Shown here: positions 18,238 to 26,240 of the stretch, in pieces | Layout: every line of letters begins with the position of its first letter | Position numbering within the stretch: the first letter of the stretch is position 1 | NCBI RefSeq assembly: GCF_900206265.1 | Contig: NZ_LT907782.1 | Location: 1,798,001-1,862,000, forward strand | DNA from: Nitrosomonas ureae | GTDB lineage: Bacteria; Pseudomonadota; Gammaproteobacteria; Burkholderiales; Nitrosomonadaceae | DNA: 64,000 bases | Reading direction: 5' to 3' | Position numbers and translations under genes: made by a program | The notes under the pieces: generated by a model | Seen by the model: only the letters and a program-made list of their open reading frames with translations | Databases searched by the model: none | What the model was told of the DNA's origin: nothing

Positions 18238-18837
18238 TTAAATGTTTAACAACTTTGCTACATAGCGTGCCAACATATCAGTTTCCAGATTTACATGCAT
18301 TCCCGGCACAAGCTCACTTAACATGGTCATCGCTAAAGTATGCGGAATAAGATTGATAGAAAATTCATCTCCTTCAACCTGATTAACCGTCAGACTCACA
18401 CCATTCACTGTAATCGAACCTTTATGTGTCAGGTACCGCAATATTGAATCCGGTGCCCGAATAATCAATTCACAACTCTCTCCTGCGGGTTCAAATTTAA
18501 CTACGAGACCAATCGCATCCACATGACCGCTAACCAGGTGGCCACCCAATCGGTCTGACAAGCGTAAAGCCTTCTCCAGATTGACGCGTATGCCGGTCTG
18601 ATTAAACCCTTCAGTGCAGCTTAGCGTTGCTTGCGAAACATCCACGGAAAATTTACCAACGACCAATGAAGTAACCGTGAGACAAACACCGTTCACAGCT
18701 ATGCTATCACCGACCTTAACATCACTCAGATCCAGCTCTCCTGTAGAGATACACAGGGATAAGCCATTATTACCATGGCCAATAATGGGCCGGATTTGAG
18801 TTATTTCACCCACCGCTTGTATGATTCCGGTAAACAT
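18238..18837 (-). CDS. ribE: Riboflavin synthase alpha chain
   Basis: This enzyme dismutates two lumazine molecules to riboflavin. The 199-residue product begins with the family hallmark MFTGIIQAVGEI, which fixes the start at 18837 although the frame is open 18 codons further. Two lumazine-binding repeats are visible: GDSIAVNGVCLTV, SFVDVSQ-like FSVDVSQATL and GGHLVSGHVDAIG in the first; KGSITVNGVSLTVNQ and FSINLIPHTLAMTML in the second. It is the first gene of the riboflavin cluster. No FMN riboswitch signature was seen upstream. Confidence 0.95.
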   Translation of the reverse strand: MFTGIIQAVGEITQIRPIIGHGNNGLSLCISTGELDLSDVKVGDSIAVNGVCLTVTSLVVGKFSVDVSQATLSCTEGFNQTGIRVNLEKALRLSDRLGGHLVSGHVDAIGLVVKFEPAGESCELIIRAPDSILRYLTHKGSITVNGVSLTVNQVEGDEFSINLIPHTLAMTMLSELVPGMHVNLETDMLARYVAKLLNI

Positions 18838-19103
18838 CTCGCTATGTGCTTGGTTTGAATGACAGAAAAGGTGGTACGAATTGTGAATCAATGTTCGTTC
18901 AATAATCCGTCCGCTAGAGTTTCTGCAAGTATACCTTGCTGGAATTGTAAATACTTATCTCTGGAAAATTTTTACCTGAAGTCAAATTATTGGTCGACTG
19001 ACGCTCGGGCTCCAATAAATAGAACAACAGGGAATTAATAGCCTAACGGAATATCATTTTCCGCGGCTCGTCAGGATATAAGAATTTGACCCTATCATTC
19101 TGG

Positions 19104-21056
19104 TTATGCTTGCAGCCAATAAAAAGACCGCGCAGGGCAGATTAAGCTTTCATCTGCTACATGCAAGGTTTCTCCACTCAATAAATCTCTGATTAACTCG
19201 TACTGAAAGAAACCCATGTGTTGAAGTGGAGGAAGCTTTAAGGGTTGCGGTTCATCATCGAAATTTCCAACCACCAGGACTCGCGGACTGTTATTAATTT
19301 GATCAAATCGTGAAAATACAAAAAGATGGGGATTGTCCACATTCAATAATTCGCGATTGTTTCTATCTGCAAAAGCTGGTATCTCTTTGCGCACAGCAAT
19401 CATTTTCTTCACCGCGCAAAAAATGCTGTATTCGACCGTTCCCGGTTGTGTCCTTAACATTGCTCTATTCCAGTCCATTTTGGGACGATGCGCCCAACGG
19501 TTATCTGTACTCTTTGATTCATCATCAAGATAGGAATCATCATTGAGCGTACCGATGGCATCTCCATAATAAAGCATCGGAATACCGCCAAAAGAAAGGA
19601 TCATTCCGTGTAACAGGAGAATAATTTTAATAGCCGTACTCGTCGCATTAGCGTCATTATTCACCAGTGCGTGCTTAAGCCCCGCGAGCGAAGCCAGCGA
19701 TCCTGAAATACGTGCATCGCCCGTCTCCAAGTTTCTTCCAAAAGCGAGTCCTGCTGCCAGTGACCCTTCAAAATTTCCAGTAAAATAATCAATTAGGAAA
19801 CGTCTGTGCGACAACGGCTCATACCCGGCAGAGACAATATCCGCATCACTGAATCCCAAACCAATATCATCATGGCTACGTGCGTAATTGAGCCAAGTGG
19901 CTCGCTCCAGTTTCTGAGGAATATTCTGTATACCGATATTGAGGAGTATGGCTTTTTTTGTCGCAACAGCATCCCACAACAACGCCATATAAGTTGCATT
20001 GTAGGCAATCTCACACTCTTTCGCATTGATAGCATCCTCACCGAAATACTTAATAATCTCGGTAGGTGAGACTATGGCTTCCGCAATAAACAACACACCC
20101 GGAGCAGTAACTTGACAACAATCTTTCATGAGCTGCAGGATCAGATGCGCTTCCCGCTCATTCTGGCAGGAACTGCCTATTTTTTTCCACAGAAATGCTA
20201 CTGCATCCATCCGGAGAATATCAGCGCCATGATTGGCCCAAAACAAAATAATGTCGAGCATTTCTATCAGCACTGCCGGATTCTGATAATTCAAATCCCA
20301 CTGATAGTGGTTAAATACAGTCATTGCCCACTTACCCATTTTTTCATCCCAGGTGAAGTTACCCGGCGCGGTTTCCGGAAAAACTTCCGGCATTGACTCT
20401 TCATAGATGTCCGGAATCGACCGGTCGTCAAAAATAAAATAGTAATCCTGATAGGTCTTATCGCCCTCGCGCGCTCGCTCGGCCCATTCGTGCTGATCGG
20501 AGGTATGATTCACCACCACATCCAGCACTAGCAACATATCGCGCTTTTTCATGCTGGCTACCAATTTATCAAAATCCTTAAAGGTCCCGAAGCGGCAATC
20601 GATCTTGCGATAATCTCTTACGGCATAGCCACCATCGCTCTTGCCTTGAGGGCAATCACAAATAGGCATGATATGAACCAAGTTGACCCCCAATTCCTGC
20701 AGGTAATTTAATCTTGAGAGCATACCCTTCAGATTGTCGGCGTATCCATCGCAGTACAGTGCCATACCTACCCATTTTTGGCTTAAAAACCAGTTGTGAT
20801 CCTTCTCCCGTTCCAGATCCATTTTTCTTAGATGGCTTGGCCGATTGACGTATTGACGCATAAGCGTTTCCACCAGATTGCGCAGATGCTCTTTGAAATC
20901 CGGACGATTCCCGTAAAGTGTATGAAATAGAGAATAAATTGCGTAGAAATTCGCACCCAGGCGCGTATAAAAGAGTTGCAGATTTTGCGGCTTTGATTTT
21001 TGCCTCAATTCAACCAAAATATCATTTAGCAATGAATGCGAAATCTGTTCATACAT
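19104..21056 (-). CDS. Amylosucrase (GH13_4)
   Basis: Amylosucrase polymerises the glucose of sucrose into alpha-1,4-glucan and releases fructose, without any nucleotide sugar. The 650-residue length and N-terminal helical domain (about residues 1-90) match the family. The GH13 barrel motifs are LDVVVNHTSDQHEW (about 178-191), ILRMDAVAF with nucleophile D284, LFIAEAIVS with acid/base E326, and ARSHDDIGLGF with the D396/D397 transition-state stabiliser. These are almost the same positions as in the Neisseria enzyme. It lies 21 bp downstream of the sucrose-phosphate synthase gene, in an operon that both makes sucrose and can convert it to glucan or use it in reverse. Confidence 0.92.
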   Translation of the reverse strand: MYEQISHSLLNDILVELRQKSKPQNLQLFYTRLGANFYAIYSLFHTLYGNRPDFKEHLRNLVETLMRQYVNRPSHLRKMDLEREKDHNWFLSQKWVGMALYCDGYADNLKGMLSRLNYLQELGVNLVHIMPICDCPQGKSDGGYAVRDYRKIDCRFGTFKDFDKLVASMKKRDMLLVLDVVVNHTSDQHEWAERAREGDKTYQDYYFIFDDRSIPDIYEESMPEVFPETAPGNFTWDEKMGKWAMTVFNHYQWDLNYQNPAVLIEMLDIILFWANHGADILRMDAVAFLWKKIGSSCQNEREAHLILQLMKDCCQVTAPGVLFIAEAIVSPTEIIKYFGEDAINAKECEIAYNATYMALLWDAVATKKAILLNIGIQNIPQKLERATWLNYARSHDDIGLGFSDADIVSAGYEPLSHRRFLIDYFTGNFEGSLAAGLAFGRNLETGDARISGSLASLAGLKHALVNNDANATSTAIKIILLLHGMILSFGGIPMLYYGDAIGTLNDDSYLDDESKSTDNRWAHRPKMDWNRAMLRTQPGTVEYSIFCAVKKMIAVRKEIPAFADRNNRELLNVDNPHLFVFSRFDQINNSPRVLVVGNFDDEPQPLKLPPLQHMGFFQYELIRDLLSGETLHVADESLICPARSFYWLQA

Positions 21057-21077
21057 GATTTTATATACCTGAAATTA

Positions 21078-23237
21078 TCATTGATCCGTAGTCCGCCAAC
21101 CATAGTGCGCCAGCCCTTCCAGAATACCATCCGCCTGATGGCCGCAAGCAAAGTATATTCGTTCCATGCCCCGCAATTGCTCAAGTTCCATACCGTGATT
21201 GCCAACTACTATACCCAGCGTATCACCCAGCAGCATCTCCTTATCATTACCGGAGTCGCCGACGACCAGAAAATTCTCCAGAGGCAGTTCCCACTTATAG
21301 GCCAAATAACGGATGGCATGCCCCTTGGAAGCACGTACCGGCAACACATCCAGGAACTTGTCATGCGAATAAATAAGCCGTGCATGTAAACGATGTTCCC
21401 GCAGTAACCGGTAAAGCTCTTGCAGCGAAGGCATCTTCTCTGATGCCACGTTATAACTCAGTTTGAATTTACGTTGATTTCCAGCCGATTGAAGCGTCAA
21501 CCCCGGAATGTCGGACAATACCTGCTCCAGAGCTTCCCGCCGCCACAAATGCGCGATCCGATTCGCCCAGCCTATATCCGGTTGAAGCTTATAGCTATAA
21601 TTAATTTCGCTACCAACCGAAGTAATTAATACATTGGGAATGGGAACCCGTGCATTTTTGAGCACATTGACCGCGCTTTCCAAAGAACGCCCTGTCGCAA
21701 TACCGAAGACAATTGACCCCGCATGATTCTTCAACCAGGTAATCAGTTGCTGCAATCCGCTCTTATTGCCTATCAGGGTGTTGTCTATATCGCTGATCAG
21801 TGCTTTGCGCGCCAACGGCATGGGCGATTTGCCATCTTGCATGGTAAACGCAATCTGACGACGCATGCGTTTACGATCGCGGCGCAACAACTTGCGCACC
21901 TCTTTTACGTATTTGTTTACGTGAGCATCCCAGCTATAATGACGACGCGCACCTGCCACACCATTTTTTGCCCACAATCGCCACTGCTGTTTATCCGATA
22001 GCGCGCTGTCAAGCGCAAAAGCAATGGCGGTTGAATCTAATGGGTTTACCAGCAGGCCGTTGCAACAATTGGCCACAATATCTCGTGGCCCCCCATCTTC
22101 CGTAGCCACAAAAGGCAAGCCGCTAGCAGCGGCTTCAATCAGGGTTAAACCGAAAGGCTCGGTTAATGCAGGATTGACAAATACGCCGCGACGACGCGCA
22201 GCAAGACGATATAACTCCGGAACATCTTCAGCGTTGTGATGCTTGGGTATTGCAACCCTACCCCATAAATCATAGCGATCAATATCCAGCAGCAGCTCCC
22301 TCAGAATTTTTTGTGATGCTTCATCGAGTTCGCGTATATCGTCGCGATTGCCTGCAACAATAACCAGATTGGCCTTTTCTTGTAATACTGAACTGCTCCC
22401 GTAAGCATCGATCAGCCCTTTAAGATTCTTATGAATCGCAGGACGGCAGATTGCAAGTATCATCGGCTTGGCAGGATCAGACAGAAATTTATCCACCATA
22501 TGCGTGACATTGGAATTAATTTTTCTGCGCCCCGGTGGTGAGAAACGAGCAATATCGGTGCCCGGAGGAATTACGACAAAACGGGCACTTGCGTGATTGT
22601 GATACATCCCATACTGCTCGGTAACTTCCTGTCTGGTGCTCGTAATCACCATGGCAACGTTAACCAGCAAATCCTCTTCTGCCGTGATACGGCGCTCAAA
22701 ATTGAATTGTCGTTCAATAGCGGTTTTTTTTCGCCCGCTTGCCAACAAACGGGATTGCTTGGGACGTCCCAATGAATGGCCTGTATGTATTTGCGGTATG
22801 CCCAGAAGCTGCGATAATTGCTGCCCCACATACCCGGCATCCGCGTAATGGGTGTGTATCAGGTCCGGCAATCGGCCTTGCTGGCGCAAAAAATGCAAAC
22901 TGCGATCCACCAGCTGATCGAGGTGAAGCCATAACAGTTCCTTTCGCACATAGTGCGACGGACCGAAAGGCAGACGCAAAATACGCGCACCATTACCGAT
23001 ATCTTCAACGGGCTGCGAATAATCTGACGATAGCGCAGGGTCTATGATCAGCCGAGTCAACAAATCTACTTGTCCGATCTCGCGATGGCGGGCCAATGCA
23101 CGCATCAACTCCACTACATACGTGGTTTGCCCCCCGGTGTCGGCATCACGCCCTAGCTCCATATTTTTTCCCCTGATCAATCCATGCGGACTAATCATCA
23201 GAATATACAAGGCATTCTCATTATTGTTCCAATCCAT
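21078..23237 (-). CDS. Bifunctional sucrose-phosphate synthase / sucrose-phosphate phosphatase
   Basis: The 719-residue protein has two domains. The first (about 1-455) is a GT4 glycosyltransferase of the sucrose-phosphate synthase group: DADTGGQTTYVVELMRAL, HTHYADAGYVG, HTGHSLGRPKQ and the E-x7-E motif TEPFGLTLIEAA. The second (about 478-719) is an HAD phosphatase: motif I ISDIDNTLIG with D483/D485, FGIATGRSLES, and VVGDSGNDKEML. Together they would make sucrose from a nucleotide-glucose and fructose 6-phosphate and remove the phosphate. ATG 23237 is chosen because GGAA lies about 9 bases upstream. Its start overlaps the end of the fructokinase gene region, so the two are coupled. Confidence 0.9.
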   Translation of the reverse strand: MDWNNNENALYILMISPHGLIRGKNMELGRDADTGGQTTYVVELMRALARHREIGQVDLLTRLIIDPALSSDYSQPVEDIGNGARILRLPFGPSHYVRKELLWLHLDQLVDRSLHFLRQQGRLPDLIHTHYADAGYVGQQLSQLLGIPQIHTGHSLGRPKQSRLLASGRKKTAIERQFNFERRITAEEDLLVNVAMVITSTRQEVTEQYGMYHNHASARFVVIPPGTDIARFSPPGRRKINSNVTHMVDKFLSDPAKPMILAICRPAIHKNLKGLIDAYGSSSVLQEKANLVIVAGNRDDIRELDEASQKILRELLLDIDRYDLWGRVAIPKHHNAEDVPELYRLAARRRGVFVNPALTEPFGLTLIEAAASGLPFVATEDGGPRDIVANCCNGLLVNPLDSTAIAFALDSALSDKQQWRLWAKNGVAGARRHYSWDAHVNKYVKEVRKLLRRDRKRMRRQIAFTMQDGKSPMPLARKALISDIDNTLIGNKSGLQQLITWLKNHAGSIVFGIATGRSLESAVNVLKNARVPIPNVLITSVGSEINYSYKLQPDIGWANRIAHLWRREALEQVLSDIPGLTLQSAGNQRKFKLSYNVASEKMPSLQELYRLLREHRLHARLIYSHDKFLDVLPVRASKGHAIRYLAYKWELPLENFLVVGDSGNDKEMLLGDTLGIVVGNHGMELEQLRGMERIYFACGHQADGILEGLAHYGWRTTDQ

Positions 23238-23239
23238 CG

Positions 23240-24160
23240 TTATCTGTTCCAATCCGCAATAAACGGTTCATAAAAATCAGAAGCATCAGGAATAGCTCCT
23301 CGTATTTCGCACAAAGCTGCAGCAAAGGCATTAGCGCGCGATAAGGTAAGCTTAATAGGCCATTTGCGCAAAAGCCCAAGGATATACACAGCAGCAAAAC
23401 CATCCCCGGCACCGACTGTATCCATCACAGGGCGTGAAGATATCAATCCATTTATATTGCTTACTTTGCCATCTTTATCGAGTTGCCAAGCACCTTCTTC
23501 GCCACAGGTAATCAGTATGCTATCCAAGTCAAACTGCTTAAGCAACGCCGCGGCTTTTTGTTCTCGGTTTATACCGGTTAGCCCAAAAAGTAGTGCCAAT
23601 ACATCCAATTCTTCCTGATTTATTTTAATCAGGTTTGCATGTATCAAAGAATACTCTAGGGTGTGCAAGTCATACCAAGGCTTACGTAAATTGATATCCA
23701 GTAAACAGGGTACCTTGCCTTGATTACTGAGAAACAATGTTACCAGGGCATGAGCGGATATTGCGTTGCGCTGCGCCAAGGTACCAAAGTAAATTAATTG
23801 CGGACACGTGGCCAGAGAAATGCTATGCGACATACCTGCATGGATAAAGTCATAAGCCTGTCCGGGTAAAATTTCAAAACGATGCCCACGATCTTCCAAA
23901 TGAACCATGACTTGGCCAGTCGGGTGTAAATCATCACGCTGTATACCGCAATCATCCATCCCCGCATCTTTGATCTGAGCAAGCAGTTCGTGGCCGAGTT
24001 CGTCATTTCCGATACGCGATATTAATACCGGATGCAGACCCAATGCTTTCAAGTGACGCGCAACATTAAACGGAGCACCGCCAAACACTCTTCGGTCATC
24101 GAATATGTCTGCCAGAACTTCCCCGAATAATATTATTGTTTCTGATCTGATAGAGGTCAT
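23240..24160 (-). CDS. PfkB-family fructokinase
   Basis: The 306-residue ribokinase/PfkB-family kinase most likely phosphorylates fructose. Signatures: GEVLADIF and GGAPFNVARHLKALG at the N-terminus and RPVMDTVGAGDGFAA with the catalytic Asp at the C-terminus. The operon context (sucrose-phosphate synthase 2 bp downstream, then amylosucrase) points to fructose released from sucrose as the substrate. This pathway order (fructokinase, SPS/SPP, amylosucrase) resembles sucrose gene clusters known in methanotrophs and ammonia oxidisers. It is the first gene of the operon. Confidence 0.88.
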   Translation of the reverse strand: MTSIRSETIILFGEVLADIFDDRRVFGGAPFNVARHLKALGLHPVLISRIGNDELGHELLAQIKDAGMDDCGIQRDDLHPTGQVMVHLEDRGHRFEILPGQAYDFIHAGMSHSISLATCPQLIYFGTLAQRNAISAHALVTLFLSNQGKVPCLLDINLRKPWYDLHTLEYSLIHANLIKINQEELDVLALLFGLTGINREQKAAALLKQFDLDSILITCGEEGAWQLDKDGKVSNINGLISSRPVMDTVGAGDGFAAVYILGLLRKWPIKLTLSRANAFAAALCEIRGAIPDASDFYEPFIADWNR

Positions 24161-24479
24161 GGCTACCCACCACTTTCTTGGTTTAATTTCATAGCTAAAT
24201 CCTGAGGCTCACTTTGGAGCGAAACAACCCATAATGAAAATGCTTCAGGCAATACAGCTTTTTGAGACTACTGAAAATAGCTATGCTTCTTGTGGATAAA
24301 AAATAGCATTCTGTGCGGCACAGAAATTGCCAAGGAGCATCCTTTACACCTTACCATACCCAACGCGCAAATAGGAAATCATCAATAAATCGATCGAGAA
24401 CTCTCACAGGGATAGAAAAATAACTGACGCACACCGTGTTTGCGAAGCAAACACCAGATTAGTGGCTTTTGACGAGATT
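24161..24479. other. Intergenic region between fructokinase and tRNA-Arg
   Basis: About 320 bp with no supported gene. It should hold the promoter of the sucrose operon (minus strand). The only clear structure is the hairpin at 24436-24454, listed separately. Confidence 0.5.
24436..24454 (-). terminator. Hairpin downstream of tRNA-Arg
   Basis: A perfect 8-bp stem (GTGTTTGC, loop GAA, GCAAACAC) lies about 25 bp past the 3' end of the tRNA on the minus strand. A T-rich stretch comes only about 12 bases later, so terminator function is possible but weak. Confidence 0.4.
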
Positions 24480-24556
24480 TGGCGCGCCCAACACGATTCG
24501 AACGTGCGACCCCCGCCTTCGGAGGGCGGTACTCTATCCAACTGAGCTATGGGCGC
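24480..24556 (-). tRNA. tRNA-Arg (anticodon CCG)
   Basis: On the minus strand, the 7-bp acceptor GCGCCCA pairs with TGGGCGC (24484-24490). The D arm contains GCTCAGTTGGATAGAG and the T arm GTTCGAATC. The anticodon stem is CCGCC/GGCGG with loop CTCCGAA, giving anticodon CCG (reads CGG, Arg). The discriminator is G and the 3' CCA is encoded in the genome (24480-24482). It lies alone between the sucrose operon and the DUF21 gene. Confidence 0.95.
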
Positions 24557-24691
24557 TCTGATAAAAAAACGGGTTAAATATTTGCCGAGCGACAGAATAA
24601 CCGCTTTTATTACTCCCGTCCAACCGGGATTGTGCAGGGTATAACAATCCTATGTAGCAGAAGCACCAAAATTAATGTTTTTCCCATCCGC

Positions 24692-25984
24692 TCACTCAGA
24701 ATGTTTTGTTTCTACTTCAGCAGAAGCTGGAAAAATTTTAACAGTTTTTACAATCCGATTTTTAGTTTGAATAACTTCCATTGGATAACCAGCTATATTA
24801 AGACCCGTGCCTGCTTCGGGAATATCTTCAAAAAATTCTAAAATTAATCCATTGAGAGTTTTCGGTCCATCTAGCGGAAACTGAAAATCAAGCTTGCGAT
24901 TCAATTCGCGCAACAATGTTCTTCCTTCGACAATAATACTGCCATCTTCCTGCTTCAGAAAAGTATTGGTTTGGGTGGGCGCTTGCGTGGTAAATTCGCC
25001 AATAATTTCTTCAATGATATCTTCCAATGTGATCAACCCTATCCATTCCCCATATTCATCAACGACTAATCCCACTCTTTTCTGGTTTTCCTGAAATAGC
25101 TGTAGCTGTGAAAATAATGAAGTACCCGAAGGAATGAAATAAGGTTTGCGCATCACTTTTTCCAAAGTGGAAGCTGTGATTTTGCCTCCTTGCATTTGAT
25201 TCAACACCTTACGCACATGCACAAGACCCACAATATTATCCATGCGTTCACGGAAAATTGGCAAGCGCGTGTGATGACAAGTTAACAATTGCGCATGAAT
25301 AAGCTCATCATCAGCATTTAGATCAATCGCCTCAATTTGGTTGCGTGGAACGATGACATCATCAACTGTAATTTGTTCAAGATCAAACAGATTCAACAAC
25401 ATGTTTTGGTGTTTACTCTGTATAAAATGCCCTCCCTCCAGCACCAGCATCCTAAGTTCTTCCGTGCTTATTTTTTGCTCCAGCTCCGTACTTTGTGGCT
25501 TCAACCGAAACAGGATTAATAATCCACTAACAAACAAATTTACAAACCACACAATGGGGTAAAAAATAATCAGTAGAGGCGTCAACACATAACTTGCTGC
25601 TAGAGCGATACGCTCGGGATAAGCAGCGGCAATGACTTTGGGGGTAATTTCGCTAAATACGAGGATGGCAAAGGTTACTGCTATTGTTCCCATAAACAGC
25701 GCAAACTCATCCTGCACAAAAAGTGTAGCAATAATAACCGCCACCAGCGTTGCAGAAGCGGTATTCAGTAAGTTATTTCCGAGTAATATGACGCCCAATA
25801 GCCGATCCGTTTTTTCAAGCAATTTTACCGTTAATCTAGCGCCACGGTGACCTTGCTTGGCAAGATGTCTTAATCGATAGCGGTTAATCGCCATCATACT
25901 GGTTTCGGATAACGAGAAAAAACCTGACACAATCAATAAGATCACCAATGTAATCAACATGATGTGCAATGGCATATCATCCAA
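24692..25984 (-). CDS. DUF21/CBS/CorC_HlyC-domain membrane protein (CNNM/CorC family)
   Basis: The 430-residue protein has an N-terminal DUF21 membrane domain (about residues 5-190). It has four hydrophobic segments and the conserved LSETSMMAINRYRLRHLA and NNLLNTASATLVAV. A CBS pair follows (VIVPRNQIEAIDL through GLVVDEYGEWIGLITLEDIIEEIIGEF). The C-terminal CorC_HlyC domain ends with GYPMEVIQTKNRIVKTVKI. Family members are linked to magnesium/cobalt export and metal homeostasis. The substrate is not shown here. The TTG at 25984 has GAGG about 6 bases upstream; an ATG three codons later (25975) is an alternative. Confidence 0.9.
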   Translation of the reverse strand: MDDMPLHIMLITLVILLIVSGFFSLSETSMMAINRYRLRHLAKQGHRGARLTVKLLEKTDRLLGVILLGNNLLNTASATLVAVIIATLFVQDEFALFMGTIAVTFAILVFSEITPKVIAAAYPERIALAASYVLTPLLIIFYPIVWFVNLFVSGLLILFRLKPQSTELEQKISTEELRMLVLEGGHFIQSKHQNMLLNLFDLEQITVDDVIVPRNQIEAIDLNADDELIHAQLLTCHHTRLPIFRERMDNIVGLVHVRKVLNQMQGGKITASTLEKVMRKPYFIPSGTSLFSQLQLFQENQKRVGLVVDEYGEWIGLITLEDIIEEIIGEFTTQAPTQTNTFLKQEDGSIIVEGRTLLRELNRKLDFQFPLDGPKTLNGLILEFFEDIPEAGTGLNIAGYPMEVIQTKNRIVKTVKIFPASAEVETKHSE

Positions 25985-26240
25985 GAAGCACCTCTACTTG
26001 AAATAATGAATTGATAGTAATTTTTAACAAACTTTTGTTATTCTGAATTTAAACGGACGTTTGTCAATAAAAAAAATAATAATTCATCGTATTCATCTTA
26101 TAAACTCATATACATCAACGATCAAAATTTGAATAGCAGCGCAATTCATAATAGTTTAGTTCCGAGAATTTGTTCCGCACTTGTAAGCCAATTGATTTAT
26201 AAAGCGTTAGGATGAAGTTTTCTTCCTAATTCCAAATCTT

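Noticed and set aside
18838-19103. Possible FMN riboswitch in front of the riboflavin cluster
   Set aside because: No matching conserved RFN segments were found on the minus strand upstream of ribE, so none is reported.
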